From positions 1,054,001 through 1,118,000 of the forward strand of contig NZ_CBDDIE010000003.1 of the NCBI RefSeq assembly GCF_965228805.1: DNA of 64,000 nucleotides, in the 5' to 3' direction. Positions 8,341 through 15,937 of the stretch are shown piece by piece (position 1 is the first letter of the stretch; every line of letters begins with the position of its first letter). Position numbers and translations under genes: made by a program. The notes below the pieces were generated by a model. That model ran no database searches. It was not told where the DNA came from and saw nothing but the letters and a program-made list of their open reading frames with translations. Source of the stretch: JASBTN01 sp965228805. Its GTDB lineage: Bacteria; Pseudomonadota; Alphaproteobacteria; Rhodobacterales; Rhodobacteraceae.

Positions 8341-9180
8341 GTGATCTCACAACTGACAGGCGCCCTCGTGCGCGCGTTTCTGATGGTGATTCTTGTCGCC
8401 ACCCCGTCGCTTCTGGTGCCGGGCACCAGCGCGGATACGGCGCAGATCACGGCTCTGGTGGCGATCTTTGCCGCCGCGCTGACACTGTTCGAATACGCCT
8501 CGACCTATCCGGGTCTGGTTGAGTTTCGCGATGCGCCGCCCTTCAACCGCATTCGGTTCCTCAGCCTCTTCACCACCATCTTTCTTCTGTCGGTGATCGC
8601 ACGCGGCCATGTGCTGCCGACCACCGCAACCCAGTTCATCACCGCCATCGGCCACCTGATCGGCCAGGCGCTGGACTTCCCCTATTCGCCGGTGCGTCTG
8701 CTTGTGCTGATGCTGCCGTCTGACGCAGGCCCGGCCGAGGTTGAAGCGCTGCGCACGGCCGCAGGGATGAGCTATCTGATTTCGCTTCTATCGCTGGCGG
8801 TTTTCATTGCCGCCCTGCGCGTGATGGGCTGGCCCGCGCAATTCGGCGGCTTCAACGTCTGGGTCAACCTGCCCACCTTCGACCCGACCGCCGGGGGCGA
8901 CGTGGTCGACCGGTTGGAGCGGGACGCGCGGATCAACATCGCCCTGGGCTTCCTTCTGCCCTTCCTGACCCCCGCCGTCGTCAAGGCCGCCGCATCGCTG
9001 TTCGGCTCGGTCTCGATGGCCAATTCGCAAACCCTGATCTGGACGGTGGCAGCATGGGCCTTTCTTCCCGCCAGCCTGTTCATGCGCGGCATCGCCATGG
9101 GGCGCATTGCCACGATGATCAGCGCCGAACGCAAGCGCAATTCCTCGGCAGCCAAGGACGGCAGCTTGCTGCACGCCTGA
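8341..9180 (+). CDS. Conserved integral membrane protein of unknown function (leuD-leuB interval)
   Basis: About 279 residues with around six hydrophobic helices (e.g. ALVRAFLMVILVATPSLLV, FLSLFTTIFLLSVIA, INIALGFLLPFLTPAVV). The GTG at 8341 was chosen because GAGGAAAGTAGAGCA provides a ribosome-binding site; the open frame continues upstream to 8215, but that extension is polar and unconvincing. No family is recognised. A gene of this kind between leuD and leuB followed by an exported phosphatase is, as I recall, common in roseobacters. It is likely co-transcribed with the next gene. Confidence 0.78.
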   Translation: MISQLTGALVRAFLMVILVATPSLLVPGTSADTAQITALVAIFAAALTLFEYASTYPGLVEFRDAPPFNRIRFLSLFTTIFLLSVIARGHVLPTTATQFITAIGHLIGQALDFPYSPVRLLVLMLPSDAGPAEVEALRTAAGMSYLISLLSLAVFIAALRVMGWPAQFGGFNVWVNLPTFDPTAGGDVVDRLERDARINIALGFLLPFLTPAVVKAAASLFGSVSMANSQTLIWTVAAWAFLPASLFMRGIAMGRIATMISAERKRNSSAAKDGSLLHA

Positions 9181-10211
9181 TCCTGGCCGCGAGCCTCATC
9201 GCCTGCCCCGCCTCGGCGGAGACCCTTCGCATTGCCACCTTCGACACGGAACTGGGCCGCAAGGGCCCGGGCCTTCTGCTGCGCGACATCCTGCGTGGTG
9301 AGGATGATGTGCAGGCGGTGATCGCCACCCTGGTCGAGGTCCGCCCGGACGTGGTGCACCTGATGGGCCTGGACCATGACGTGGAAGGCCATGCGCTGAG
9401 CGCCCTGCAACAGGCCCTGGCCGAGGCCGGGCTGGACTATACCCACGCCTACGCCGCCCAGCCCAACAGCGGCTTGCCCAGTGGGCTGGACATGGATGGC
9501 AACGGTCAGCTGGGCGAGGCCCGCGATGCCCAGGGCTATGGCCGCTTTACCGGCGACAGCGGCATGGCGGTGTTGTCGCGCCACCCGATCGGCTCGGTGC
9601 AGGATTTCAGCGCCTTCCTCTGGGCCGACCTGCCCGGCGCGATCCCGCCCGTGATCGACGGGCAGCCCTTCCCATCACCCGAGGCATTCGCCGCCCAACG
9701 CCTGTCCTCGGTTGGCCATTGGGATGTCGAGGTTCTGACCCCCGACGGTTCCCTGCGCCTGCTGGCCTTTGCCGCCGGGACGCCTCTCTATGACGGGGAC
9801 GAAGACCGCAATGGGCGTCGCAATCACGATGAGGTCACATTCTGGGTCCGCTACCTGGACGGCGACCTGCCCTGGCCCAGGCCGCCACAGCCCGTGGTCG
9901 TGCTGGGCCGCGCCAATGTCGACCCGTTCGACGGCGCCGGACGGCTGGAGGGGATCCGGGGCCTGCTGGACCACCCGCGCCTGCAGGATCCCGAACCGCG
10001 CAGCCTTGAGGCCGAAGCCCAGGCCACCCCCGGCCACCTGGGCGACCCGGCGCTGGACACTGCCGACTTCAAGGATCCGCGCCCCGGCAACCTGCGCCTG
10101 GACTATGTGCTGCCCGATGTCCGTCTGACCGTGACCGGATCAGGTGTTTTCTGGCCCGAGGACAGCGAGAAACGCCACCATCTGGTCTGGGTCGACGTCA
10201 CCCTGCCCTGA
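9177..10211 (+). CDS. Exported endonuclease/exonuclease/phosphatase-family protein
   Basis: About 344 residues: a signal peptide (LILAASLIACPASAE) then an EEP-fold domain opening LRIATFDTELGRKGPG, with DSGMAVLSRHPI and VLGRANVDPFDG, and ending near RHHLVWVDVTLP (the terminal histidine motif). The expected active-site Asn/Glu are replaced here by FDTE, so the metal site may be altered. The substrate is unknown. The start is problematic: no ATG, GTG or TTG lies just before the signal peptide. In-frame options are CTG at 9177 (overlapping the upstream TGA) or ATG at 9054, deep inside the upstream gene. Confidence 0.75.
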   Translation: MILAASLIACPASAETLRIATFDTELGRKGPGLLLRDILRGEDDVQAVIATLVEVRPDVVHLMGLDHDVEGHALSALQQALAEAGLDYTHAYAAQPNSGLPSGLDMDGNGQLGEARDAQGYGRFTGDSGMAVLSRHPIGSVQDFSAFLWADLPGAIPPVIDGQPFPSPEAFAAQRLSSVGHWDVEVLTPDGSLRLLAFAAGTPLYDGDEDRNGRRNHDEVTFWVRYLDGDLPWPRPPQPVVVLGRANVDPFDGAGRLEGIRGLLDHPRLQDPEPRSLEAEAQATPGHLGDPALDTADFKDPRPGNLRLDYVLPDVRLTVTGSGVFWPEDSEKRHHLVWVDVTLP

Positions 10212-10282
10212 CCATCCCTTGACCAAGCGCCACAGGGGCTTTACCCAACGCCGGAAGGTTTTTTCAGCGAAGGATCGCCCCC

Positions 10283-11389
10283 ATGAGCAACCCCTCCCTC
10301 CTCATCCTCGCCGGTGACGGCATCGGCCCCGAAGTCATGGCCGAGGTGCGCAAGATCATCGACTGGTTCGGCGACAAGCGCGACGTGAAATTCGACGTGT
10401 CCGAGGGGCTGGTCGGCGGCGCCTCCTACGACGCGCACGGCACCCCCCTGACTGACGAGACCATGGCCCAGGCCCAGGAAGTCGACGCTGTCCTTCTGGG
10501 TGCCGTGGGCGGCCCGAAATACGACGCGCTGGACTTCTCGGTGAAACCCGAACGCGGGTTGCTGCGCCTGCGCAAGGAAATGGACCTGTTTGCGAACCTG
10601 CGCCCGGCCCAGTGTTTTGACGCGCTGGCGGACTTTTCGTCGCTGAAAAAGGACGTGGTTGCCGGTCTGGACATCATGATCGTGCGCGAGCTGACCTCGG
10701 GCATCTATTTCGGTGAGCCCCGCGGCATCATCGAGGAGGGCAACGAACGCGTCGGCATCAACACCCAGCGCTACACCGAATCGGAAATCGCCCGCGTGGC
10801 GCGCTCGGCGTTCGAACTGGCCCGCAAGCGCGGTGGCAAGGTCTGCTCGATGGAGAAGGCCAACGTGATGGAATCGGGCATCCTGTGGCGCGAGGTCGTG
10901 ACCGAAGTGCACCAGGCCGAATACCAGGATGTCGAACTCAGCCACATGTATGCCGACGCCGGCGCCATGCAGCTGTGCCGCGCGCCGAAACAGTTCGACG
11001 TGATCGTGACCGACAACCTGTTCGGCGATCTGCTGTCGGATGCTGCCGCCATGCTGACCGGCTCGCTGGGCATGCTGCCGTCGGCCTCGCTAGGCGCGCC
11101 GATGGCCAATGGCCGTCCGAAAGCGCTGTATGAACCGGTACACGGCTCCGCCCCGGACATCGCGGGCGAAGGCAAGGCCAACCCCTGCGCCTGTATCCTC
11201 AGCTTCGCCATGTCGCTGCGTTACAGCTTCGATATGGGCACCGAAGCCGACCGCCTGGAAGCCGCAGTGGAACAGGTGCTGGCCGACGGCGTGCGTACCG
11301 GCGACTTGCTGAACGAGGAAGGCGTCGCACCCACCTCGACCAGCGACATGGGCGACGCCGTGATCGCAGCGCTGGACGCCAGCCTGTAA
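10283..11389 (+). CDS. leuB: 3-isopropylmalate dehydrogenase LeuB
   Basis: 368 residues, typical of bacterial LeuB. Motifs include LAGDGIGPEVMAEV at the N-terminus, the substrate-binding arginines in RGLLRLRKEMDLFANLRP, the catalytic region VRELTSGIYFGEPRG, TDNLFGDLLSDAAA (metal aspartates) and EPVHGSAPDIAGEG. It oxidises and decarboxylates 3-isopropylmalate using NAD+. It lies 71 bp after the exported EEP gene and is followed by a strong terminator. Confidence 0.97.
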   Translation: MSNPSLLILAGDGIGPEVMAEVRKIIDWFGDKRDVKFDVSEGLVGGASYDAHGTPLTDETMAQAQEVDAVLLGAVGGPKYDALDFSVKPERGLLRLRKEMDLFANLRPAQCFDALADFSSLKKDVVAGLDIMIVRELTSGIYFGEPRGIIEEGNERVGINTQRYTESEIARVARSAFELARKRGGKVCSMEKANVMESGILWREVVTEVHQAEYQDVELSHMYADAGAMQLCRAPKQFDVIVTDNLFGDLLSDAAAMLTGSLGMLPSASLGAPMANGRPKALYEPVHGSAPDIAGEGKANPCACILSFAMSLRYSFDMGTEADRLEAAVEQVLADGVRTGDLLNEEGVAPTSTSDMGDAVIAALDASL

Positions 11390-11420
11390 TCGCACCCGCC
11401 CCTGGGCGATTCGCATCAAA

Positions 11421-11445
11421 ACCGGCCCCTCGGGGCCGGTTTTTT
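11421..11445 (+). terminator. Rho-independent terminator after leuB
   Basis: ACCGGCCCC-TC-GGGGCCGGT, a GC-rich hairpin (8 pairs with a four-base loop), is followed by TTTTTT, 32 bp after the leuB stop. Confidence 0.88.
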
Positions 11446-11518
11446 CACGTTTGCGCTTACCCTCCTTGCGCAATCCTCTGGCACATAAAAGAAAACCCCC
11501 GATCCAACGAAATGGGGC

Positions 11519-11547
11519 TTGCCACCAACCCAAATAGAGGCTATCCC
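11519..11547 (+). promoter_or_regulatory. Putative tRNA-Pro promoter
   Basis: TTGCCA and TATCCC are separated by exactly 17 bp, and the -10 ends 12 bp before the tRNA. Both hexamers are reasonable sigma-70-type matches for this group. Confidence 0.5.
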
Positions 11548-11559
11548 GCCCGCCACGGT

Positions 11560-11636
11560 CGGAGTGTAGCTCAGCCTGGTAGAGCACTGTCTTCGGGAGG
11601 CAGGGGTCGGAGGTTCGAATCCTCTCACTCCGACCA
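11560..11636 (+). tRNA. tRNA-Pro (anticodon CGG)
   Basis: A 77-nt cloverleaf: acceptor CGGAGTG pairs with CACTCCG, D-arm GCTCAGCCTGGTAGAGC, anticodon arm CTGTC-TTCGGGA-GGCAG with CGG as the anticodon, and T-arm GGAGG-TTCGAAT-CCTCT. The CCA is encoded. The AT-richer accessory island begins at its 3' end, making it the probable integration site. Confidence 0.97.
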
Positions 11637-11673
11637 ATAAAATCAAAGAGTTACCTCTTCCTCCCTTGAGAAA

Positions 11674-11708
11674 TTGTCTCGGTTTTGTCTCGGAAATCCA
11701 TAGATTTC
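11674..11708. repeat. Short direct and inverted repeats just past the tRNA
   Basis: TTGTCTCGG occurs twice, starting 11 bp apart (11674 and 11685). The second overlaps an inverted repeat GAAATC-CATA-GATTTC (11693-11708). This helical spacing next to a tRNA junction fits binding sites for a recombinase or excisionase. The rest of the stretch to the AlpA gene holds no other gene. Confidence 0.45.
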
Positions 11709-11830
11709 TGCTTAGACCTATTCGCAAAACCTTTGCCTAATAGAACACCCCCCAACCAAAGCGTTCGAAATCCAATCGCCATACGAATTTGGCTCTGCTA
11801 GCCTCGATCTGCCTTGGTATTGTCGTAACC

Positions 11831-11850
11831 AAGAGCATCGCGATGCTCTT
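11831..11850. promoter_or_regulatory. Perfect 20-bp palindrome upstream of AlpA-like gene 1
   Basis: AAGAGCATCG-CGATGCTCTT is perfectly self-complementary, 19 bp before the ATG at 11870. A close copy lies upstream of the second AlpA-like gene (27719-27738). It is probably an operator for the small HTH proteins themselves. Confidence 0.55.
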
Positions 11851-11869
11851 CAGCAATGGAGAGATCGTG

Positions 11870-12070
11870 ATGAGGATTTTATCGAAACGTCAGCTGAAGG
11901 AGCTGGTCTTGTATTCGCCGCAACATGTCGCACGCTTGGAAAAGGCAGGCAAATTCCCGAGAAGGGTACAGCTGGGCCCGAACAGGGTGGGATGGGTTGA
12001 AAGCGAGGTACTAGAATGGCTTGAGCGCAGACTGGCTGCTCGGGATACCCCGCCCGACACTCCTGCATAG
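11870..12070 (+). CDS. AlpA-family regulator / excisionase-like HTH protein (left copy)
   Basis: 66 residues starting MRILSKRQLKELVLYSPQH and containing LEKAGKFPRRVQLGPNRVG and ESEVLEWLERR, the standard AlpA (MerR-like HTH) pattern. Such proteins activate integrase genes or act as excisionases in islands. The ATG at 11870 has GGAGA seven bases upstream. It is nearly identical to the gene at 27502-27699, in the opposite orientation, and the similarity extends into both flanks. It is followed by a strong hairpin (12076-12106). Confidence 0.88.
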   Translation: MRILSKRQLKELVLYSPQHVARLEKAGKFPRRVQLGPNRVGWVESEVLEWLERRLAARDTPPDTPA

Positions 12071-12075
12071 GAGCC

Positions 12076-12106
12076 GGGTGGCCAGGTGTGCACAGCCTGG
12101 TCACCC
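12076..12106. repeat. 11-bp-stem hairpin after AlpA-like gene 1
   Basis: GGGTGGCCAGG-TGTGCACAG-CCTGGTCACCC forms 11 pairs (one G-U) with a nine-base loop containing the palindrome GTGCAC. It starts 6 bp after the AlpA stop. No T-run follows. The equivalent hairpin at 27461-27491 keeps the stem through a compensating A-T to G-C change. Confidence 0.7.
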
Positions 12107-12225
12107 ACAAAGGGCGGGATGCGGAAGTTCGCTGCGATCAGCACCAATGTTGGTTAGGCGAGAAAGCGGAACTAAAACGTTACTGGTCCAATTCACGTTC
12201 CTGTTTCGCTCGAACTTCTTAAGAT

Positions 12226-13158
12226 CTAGAAGCCAATGACTTTTGTGTGCGGTCCGATCATGCTGGCATGCGTCAGTACATCGTAACCGTTGCAGAAACT
12301 CGAGAACTCGAAATCGTAAGCGTCACCATTAACATCCGTCAAAACTTGCACGGACGAACCAAGCGGGCCACGCTTGTTGAAGCTTACATATTTGCAAATC
12401 TCTGAGAATACAGCATCCTCAGTGATGTTTGAAAACTGCTGATTGAAGCGCCCTGACGCAAAAAAATAGGCGACGTTGCCCCTTCCTGCTCTCGAACAGA
12501 AACCATGGTGGCGAGGGTGCACGCTCATCAAGCCCAGTGTGGGTGTTTCGGTGGGGCTAGTATGTACAATTTGCCAAAGTGTCGTGGTGAGCGTGTTGCC
12601 GAAGGCTTTTCCGCTCGCGCTTGCTCTCTTCCAATCGAATCCTTGGCTATCGCGCCATTCTGTTGCAAAGCGGTCGCCTAGGAAGATCAGGCGACGCGAG
12701 CCATAGTTCGCTTCAGCCTCCATTTCATCGTGGCACGATGGGCTAATGGTTTCATCATTATCTCCCATCATGAGAGGTTTGTGCCAAGGGATGAAGTCGT
12801 GTGCGATCTCGTGACCAATAAGAAATCGTTTCTTGAGATCCGCAACATCATCATCAATGAAAATTTGCCGTTCTGTGGGCAATAGAATGCCCCTTAGTCC
12901 CACCTTGGAGACAACGTCAAACATGCGCTTGGCGTTGCTCATGATAGTATTCCCAGCCATCACCACTTGGTGGGAAATTTCATCAAGCAAGTTCAGATCG
13001 GCCTTGCTGTAATAGGACAAGTCCAATTTCAGCAGCTCTCTGACATCTTCAAGCCTAAGGGGTGGCTCTGGGTTGTCGAGATCGCGCAGGATACGATCAA
13101 CGGCGATATCGATATCCTGCGCGGAAAACGGGTCGATCTGATACTGGTTATTTGGCAT
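12226..13158 (-). CDS. ImmA/IrrE-family metallo-endopeptidase
   Basis: 310 residues. HEIAH at 116-120 with a downstream glutamate in EMEAEANYGS (~145-153) gives the zincin site; DUF955/ImmA proteins have this order. ImmA-type proteases cleave a partner XRE repressor to switch on mobile elements or toxin operons. Its start lies inside the end of the upstream XRE gene (11-bp overlap), a typical repressor-protease pair. It is the last gene of the four-gene operon starting at 14498. Its natural substrate is inferred. Confidence 0.88.
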   Translation of the reverse strand: MPNNQYQIDPFSAQDIDIAVDRILRDLDNPEPPLRLEDVRELLKLDLSYYSKADLNLLDEISHQVVMAGNTIMSNAKRMFDVVSKVGLRGILLPTERQIFIDDDVADLKKRFLIGHEIAHDFIPWHKPLMMGDNDETISPSCHDEMEAEANYGSRRLIFLGDRFATEWRDSQGFDWKRASASGKAFGNTLTTTLWQIVHTSPTETPTLGLMSVHPRHHGFCSRAGRGNVAYFFASGRFNQQFSNITEDAVFSEICKYVSFNKRGPLGSSVQVLTDVNGDAYDFEFSSFCNGYDVLTHASMIGPHTKVIGF

Positions 13159-13675
13159 CCGTTTTGTCGCTACCTTTGTACTTTGCCAAGAACTTCACGA
13201 AGTCATTGAATCCGCGTCGTTCTGCCCTGCTAAGATCTGACAACCCATCCGAGCTTGCAGCAAAACGATACGCCGCCTGCTCAATTTGTTCGTCCACGTT
13301 TGCGGCATCAGGCACCAACCTAACGAGGTTACTGGCTGGAACCTCAGAGTAGTTGGCAAGTTGATGCAGGGTACGAGAACGAGGCCCGTATCGTGGGTCC
13401 TTTTCGATAGTCTCAATTTCGTCAGGACTGACGCGCAAGCGATCTGCCAACTGGTTGACAGTCAGCTTATCGCGCCTTCTCAGTTGGAACACAAACAAAC
13501 CAAGAACGCTGTCGATTTGCGGCTCTTCGGTATGCGTTTCCGTGTCTGACCGAGCATTTTTTATTGTATTTACGAAGTCTGCTGCTCGACGAATAGGCGT
13601 CCCGATCTCGCATACGTCGCCTGGATCATCAGCTACACGGTTGTGTAGCCATTCCTCATTAAACATTAACTTCAT
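13148..13675 (-). CDS. XRE-family HTH regulator
   Basis: 175 residues. An XRE helix-turn-helix lies at roughly 55-110 (LRRRDKLTVNQLADRLRVSP then IETIEKDPRYGPRSRTLHQL). The C-terminal part is helical and could be the surface recognised by the ImmA-like protease encoded next. Its ATG overlaps the stop of the upstream GNAT gene by 4 bp. It probably represses this operon or another island function. Confidence 0.83.
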   Translation of the reverse strand: MKLMFNEEWLHNRVADDPGDVCEIGTPIRRAADFVNTIKNARSDTETHTEEPQIDSVLGLFVFQLRRRDKLTVNQLADRLRVSPDEIETIEKDPRYGPRSRTLHQLANYSEVPASNLVRLVPDAANVDEQIEQAAYRFAASSDGLSDLSRAERRGFNDFVKFLAKYKGSDKTDAK

Positions 13676-14295
13676 GATCGCCCTCCTTTTGTCGACGGTT
13701 GGTTGCTCAAGAATGCAGCTGCCTGAGTTTCGGACAGCTCGAAATATCGTAGACCGCCATATGTTGGGTCCGGTGGGAACTCCGTCATGCCAATCCTGCG
13801 ACGATAGAAACTCTCCGCACCTGTCAGAGAGTGTAACCCGACACGACCTTTGAAGCCCTCACTCATGCTGAGGCTCACGGCGGTCGCAATCATTAGTTGT
13901 CCGCAGCCCTTAAAACGAACAGGGTCCGACTTGGCCTGCCGGTTCCATGGAGCTGTCGCTAGCAGATCGATGTAAACTAATGGCAAGCGTGGATGGTCTG
14001 GGTGAATGCTAGTGCACTTCAAACCGCCCTTCATTGCTAGCATCACTGCTTGCGTCGTGTTTTCAGCCTCCAGCACAAACACATCAAATAGAAGAGGGTC
14101 ATCTTCAGCTCGAAAGAGCTTCTCGTCCCACCTCCAATGAGCATCTTGTGCGCCTGGCGCTTGATCAAACCAGGCACTCCAGTCTCGATCAATATGGTCG
14201 GCATTTGATTTGTCTGCGCCTCGGTATAGCTCAACGCTAACGTTGTTGCCCGAATTGTTTTGCGGTAGCTGAAAACTGCGAAGTATTGCCTTCAT
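13672..14295 (-). CDS. GNAT-family N-acetyltransferase
   Basis: 207 residues. The C-terminal half shows the GNAT pattern: LVYIDLLATAPWNR (beta4), a degenerate acetyl-CoA loop FKGCGQLMIATAVSLS, and GRVGLHSLTGAESFYRRRIGM. It is encoded directly after a ribbon-helix-helix protein with a 4-bp overlap, the layout of RHH-GNAT toxin-antitoxin modules such as TacAT. However, the protein is longer than typical TacT toxins (~160 residues) and the target is unknown, so it could be a housekeeping-type acetyltransferase. Confidence 0.78.
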   Translation of the reverse strand: MKAILRSFQLPQNNSGNNVSVELYRGADKSNADHIDRDWSAWFDQAPGAQDAHWRWDEKLFRAEDDPLLFDVFVLEAENTTQAVMLAMKGGLKCTSIHPDHPRLPLVYIDLLATAPWNRQAKSDPVRFKGCGQLMIATAVSLSMSEGFKGRVGLHSLTGAESFYRRRIGMTEFPPDPTYGGLRYFELSETQAAAFLSNQPSTKGGRS

Positions 14296-14498
14296 AAAAC
14301 CATCAACTCGGCTTTCTCTGATTTGTCAGCGTTTTCCACGAAAACCTTGTCACCATTAGCTAGGCGGTCATCGACCGACTTGTAAAGCCTCAGTGCTTGG
14401 CGAACGAGTGCGGTTTTAGACAAACCCTTCTGATCGCAAAGAGCTTCCAGAACAGCCATTTCCGCTTCCGTTAGATTCAAAGTCATAGTGCGTTTCAT
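14292..14498 (-). CDS. Ribbon-helix-helix (CopG/Arc-like) DNA-binding protein
   Basis: 68 residues. MKRTMTLNLTEAEMAVLEAL (strand and helix 1), then GLSKTALVRQALRLY (helix 2), give an RHH fold, followed by a short acidic tail of the sort that binds a partner. It is the first gene of the operon RHH-GNAT-XRE-ImmA. It may be an antitoxin or autorepressor for the GNAT. The 130-bp upstream gap holds two ATAGCTA repeats 11 bp apart that could be its operator. Confidence 0.82.
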   Translation of the reverse strand: MKRTMTLNLTEAEMAVLEALCDQKGLSKTALVRQALRLYKSVDDRLANGDKVFVENADKSEKAELMVL

Positions 14499-14563
14499 GC
14501 GGGCCTCCTACACGACGTGATTAGTAATTTCAAGCCAAAAAGTCAACCAAAAATACTCAATAA

Positions 14564-14581
14564 ATAGCTAGACAATAGCTA
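14564..14581. promoter_or_regulatory. Tandem ATAGCTA repeats, possible RHH operator
   Basis: ATAGCTA-GACA-ATAGCTA: two copies with starts 11 bp apart, one helical turn. The TAGCTA core is itself palindromic. They lie in the AT-rich gap between the leftward RHH operon and the rightward DUF2188 gene. Tandem half-turn symmetric boxes are typical of RHH repressors; binding here is inferred. Confidence 0.4.
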
Positions 14582-14627
14582 AAAAATGAGCAACTTTTGA
14601 GCTGCCTAGACGAAAAGGAGAGATTCT

Positions 14628-14852
14628 ATGGCCAAACGAAACCAACATGTTGTCCCGCATGATCGAGGATGGGCAGTACGGGGGGCTGGTGCTCAGCGTG
14701 CGTCATCCGTGCATTCGACGCAGAGTGAAGCGATCTCTGCTGCTCGCCAAACTGCTCACAATCAGGGATCTGAATTGTTGATCCACGGTCGTAACGGTCA
14801 GATCAGAGCGCGCGATTCCCATGGCAACGACCCCTATCCGCCGAAAGGGTGA
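14628..14852 (+). CDS. DUF2188 domain protein
   Basis: 74 residues matching the DUF2188 pattern: NQHVVPHDRGWAVRGAGAQR at the start and the repeated QGSELLIHGRNGQIRARDSHG near the end. The function of this small basic family is unknown. A strong AAAGGAGAG ribosome-binding site precedes the ATG. The next small gene starts 3 bp after its stop, so the two form an operon divergent from the RHH operon. Confidence 0.85.
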   Translation: MAKRNQHVVPHDRGWAVRGAGAQRASSVHSTQSEAISAARQTAHNQGSELLIHGRNGQIRARDSHGNDPYPPKG

Positions 14853-14855
14853 GAA

Positions 14856-15068
14856 ATGACTGTAAGATTTAAGTTCAAAGGCCGGACATTCTCATCTGCG
14901 AGTTCATTGAAATCTGCCTTGCGGCAGGAAATGCGGCGGAATGTCGATCAAGCGGTCCGCCGTGCAGCTTCTGGTACAGGTACGACTGTGCAGAAAACAC
15001 ATGATGGCTATCGCCTGAATGGCTCCCCTGAACAGCTTGCGCGCTTCAATAAGCGGCTGGGGAGATGA
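14856..15068 (+). CDS. Small basic protein, partner of DUF2188 gene
   Basis: 70 residues, strongly basic (FKFKGRTFSSASSLKSALRQ, then several Arg/Lys). No family is recognised. It begins 3 bp after the DUF2188 stop with GAGAA just before its ATG, and a perfect 11-bp hairpin follows, so it is probably a real expressed gene co-transcribed with DUF2188. Confidence 0.7.
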   Translation: MTVRFKFKGRTFSSASSLKSALRQEMRRNVDQAVRRAASGTGTTVQKTHDGYRLNGSPEQLARFNKRLGR

Positions 15069-15075
15069 TCCTCTT

Positions 15076-15103
15076 CTGAAGGGCATCGCGTTATGCCCTT
15101 CAG
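15076..15103 (+). terminator. Hairpin after the DUF2188 operon
   Basis: CTGAAGGGCAT-CGCGTT-ATGCCCTTCAG is a perfect 11-bp stem starting 7 bp after the stop. The downstream tract is TGCTATTATTTG rather than a pure T-run. The 15104-15363 stretch beyond it shows no convincing gene. Confidence 0.6.
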
Positions 15104-15363
15104 TGCTATTATTTGCACAAATCCAGTTAGATGATTTTGGCTTTACCGCCTCAACGGAAATTGCTTTTCGCGATACGCAGATAGCTGGCATTGGCGCCCG
15201 TTCAGAAAACTAGTCCTTACCCACACGTCAGACCTTGCGGCTCTTGGAAGCCCGCAAAACAACCAATGTCCGATTTAGGGAAGCCGCACCGCAGCAGGAG
15301 ACGACATGCGAAGGTCCGCTCTGGGCCGTGGTTAGTCATGGAGCGGTATAGTCGCAAATCCCG

Positions 15364-15903
15364 TTAAACTAGGCGCAGCCCATTTCCAGCGGGTTCGCGT
15401 CCAGGGATTACATCCCTGTCCAGATTTGAGACGAATGTTGATGTCAGGTCCTCGTAGAATCTTGGAGATTCAAAATACCAGCGGTGGGATTCCGTCGTGC
15501 CGTGTAAATCTGGACTGTTCTTGTAAAGGTTGGAACAATCAAGATTGACCACCTTTTCTGATCTATCATCTGGCGCACCCACTCGACCGAGGCGCCGCGA
15601 CACGCCAACGCGTTTGATCTCGGAGATCGAAAGAACCTCATCATGCTTACTGAAGTAGTTTGTGATACGGGTAGCGCGTCGGATCATCGATCTGGAGTTT
15701 GCGCTCCCATCTTTCATGGACTTACGTGAGATATCTGCGGCGACGAGAGCAATTTGGCTCATAGTCCAGCTTGTTTGCGCGGTAGCATGGTCATCATCAG
15801 CATAGTCAAAGGCCTCTCGAACCAAAAACGCACCCATGGAATGCGCCAGAACATGAACGTTCACATCGCAGTCTGGCTCCTGCCTTTCGGCAAAGGGACG
15901 GAT
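15364..15903 (-). pseudogene. Alpha/beta hydrolase (DUF900-like), 5' part lost at an IS insertion
   Basis: The surviving ~180 codons begin at the IS edge (IRPFAERQEPDCDVNVHVLA) and carry the nucleophile elbow HSMGAF, an aspartate region NYFSKHDEVLS, and a C-terminal ESHRWYFESPRFYEDL with the probable catalytic histidine. DUF900-type hydrolases normally have ~100-150 more residues before the elbow. No matching N-terminal coding was recognised to the right of the IS, so the gene is not simply interrupted but truncated. An ATG at 15864 could start a fragment, but it would lack the N-terminal fold. Confidence 0.8.
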
Positions 15904-15937
15904 TGATCAGCCCCACCTAAGTGGTCCAGTCTGAATG

